Positions 26,263 through 26,341 of a stretch of DNA of 26,341 bases are shown piece after piece. The stretch is taken from IMG/VR virus record IMGVR_UViG_3300027791_000113, positions 1 to 26,341 of that record. One strand, given 5' to 3'. The notes under the pieces are model-generated. The model was not told the origin of the DNA. It did not search any database and was given only the letters and a program-made list of their open reading frames with translations. Each line of letters opens with the position of its first letter. The stretch's first letter is position 1. The position numbers and the translations under genes were made by a program. The stretch is from a virus.

Positions 26263-26341
26263 TAAATAAATAAAAAAAAATATAAATAAAAAAAGTTTTT
26301 TAAATAAATAAATATATATAATCCTCTTATAAAAAAAAATA

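Larger units (their letters stand above)
25768..26341 (+). other. AT-rich non-coding region with AAATAA motifs
   Basis: About 570 bases without an ORF over about 20 codons that I can support on either strand, roughly 75-80% A+T, and with stops in every frame. AAATAA occurs more than ten times, often as CTAAATAA or TTAAATAA. CTTGTAGGG occurs twice (25926-25934 and 26077-26085). Short hairpins cluster at 25860-25940. No tRNA fold is convincing. It could be an origin, a structured RNA, a regulatory region or a degraded remnant; none is proven. The window ends inside it. Confidence 0.75.

Overview
The window looks like a contiguous piece of a large, AT-rich double-stranded DNA phage genome. Every supportable gene (about 47) lies on the + strand, genes are packed with 1-50 base overlaps or very short gaps, and many encode small proteins with no recognisable function. 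There is a phage-encoded replisome: RecA-like ATPase, DnaB helicase, DnaG-type primase, DnaQ-type exonuclease and a DnaE-type polymerase. I see no tRNA, integrase, transposon, CRISPR array or virion gene. TGA is used as a stop, so the code looks standard. Shine-Dalgarno sequences are almost absent. That fits Bacteroidota and some other low-SD hosts, and a DUF2693-like SH3 protein points the same way, but the host cannot be fixed from the sequence.

Layout. 1-2516: GDP-mannose dehydratase, an unknown protein, and a protein with the C-terminal (GNAT-like) fold of aminoacyl-tRNA-protein transferases. 2519-5417: unknown genes, RecA-like ATPase, and two tandem Vsr/DUF559-like nucleases. 5447-6973: a small helical protein and a calcineurin-type phosphoesterase, ending at a hairpin. 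7084-11380: DnaB, primase, a membrane protein, a SLOG-like protein and a Cas4/RecB-like nuclease. 11383-15344: a tightly overlapping sugar operon with a Sec11/SipW-type signal peptidase-like lipoprotein, HldE-type heptose kinase, heptose nucleotidyltransferase, HAD phosphatase, a 57-residue protein, a cupin fused to an HldD-type epimerase, and a coiled-coil protein. 15361-19985: DnaQ exonuclease, an unknown 150-residue protein, and DnaE split into a separate degenerate PHP polypeptide and a catalytic polypeptide. 20011-22157: small proteins including a SprT-like zinc protein. 22202-23786: two cytosine-methyltransferase-like proteins. 23776-25767: small, mostly acidic proteins. 25768-26341: about 570 bases without genes, extremely AT-rich and full of AAATAA motifs.

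The strongest non-obvious signal is in gene starts. Eight genes have a TTGA-type -35 whose first base lies 33-36 bases before the start codon, which puts the start at or next to +1 (leaderless). Four other genes share a different motif, TTCTCY-like, then N15, then TGTAATAnT, then four bases, then ATG or GTG, always 34 bases from the -35-like element to the start. Four further promoters instead lie 70-79 bases upstream and produce G-poor leaders carrying ACAAATA/ACAAAA repeats. This suggests at least two promoter classes and two ways of starting translation. It also supports several revised starts (2555, 13702, 16178, 22899, 25356) and two GTG starts.

The replication genes could form a largely self-sufficient machine (helicase, primase, polymerase, proofreading exonuclease, recombinase, nucleases). 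The sugar operon matches four of the five ADP-heptose steps, and the fused cupin is a candidate for a missing sugar-modifying step. Functional statements rest on motif reading by eye, without database searches.
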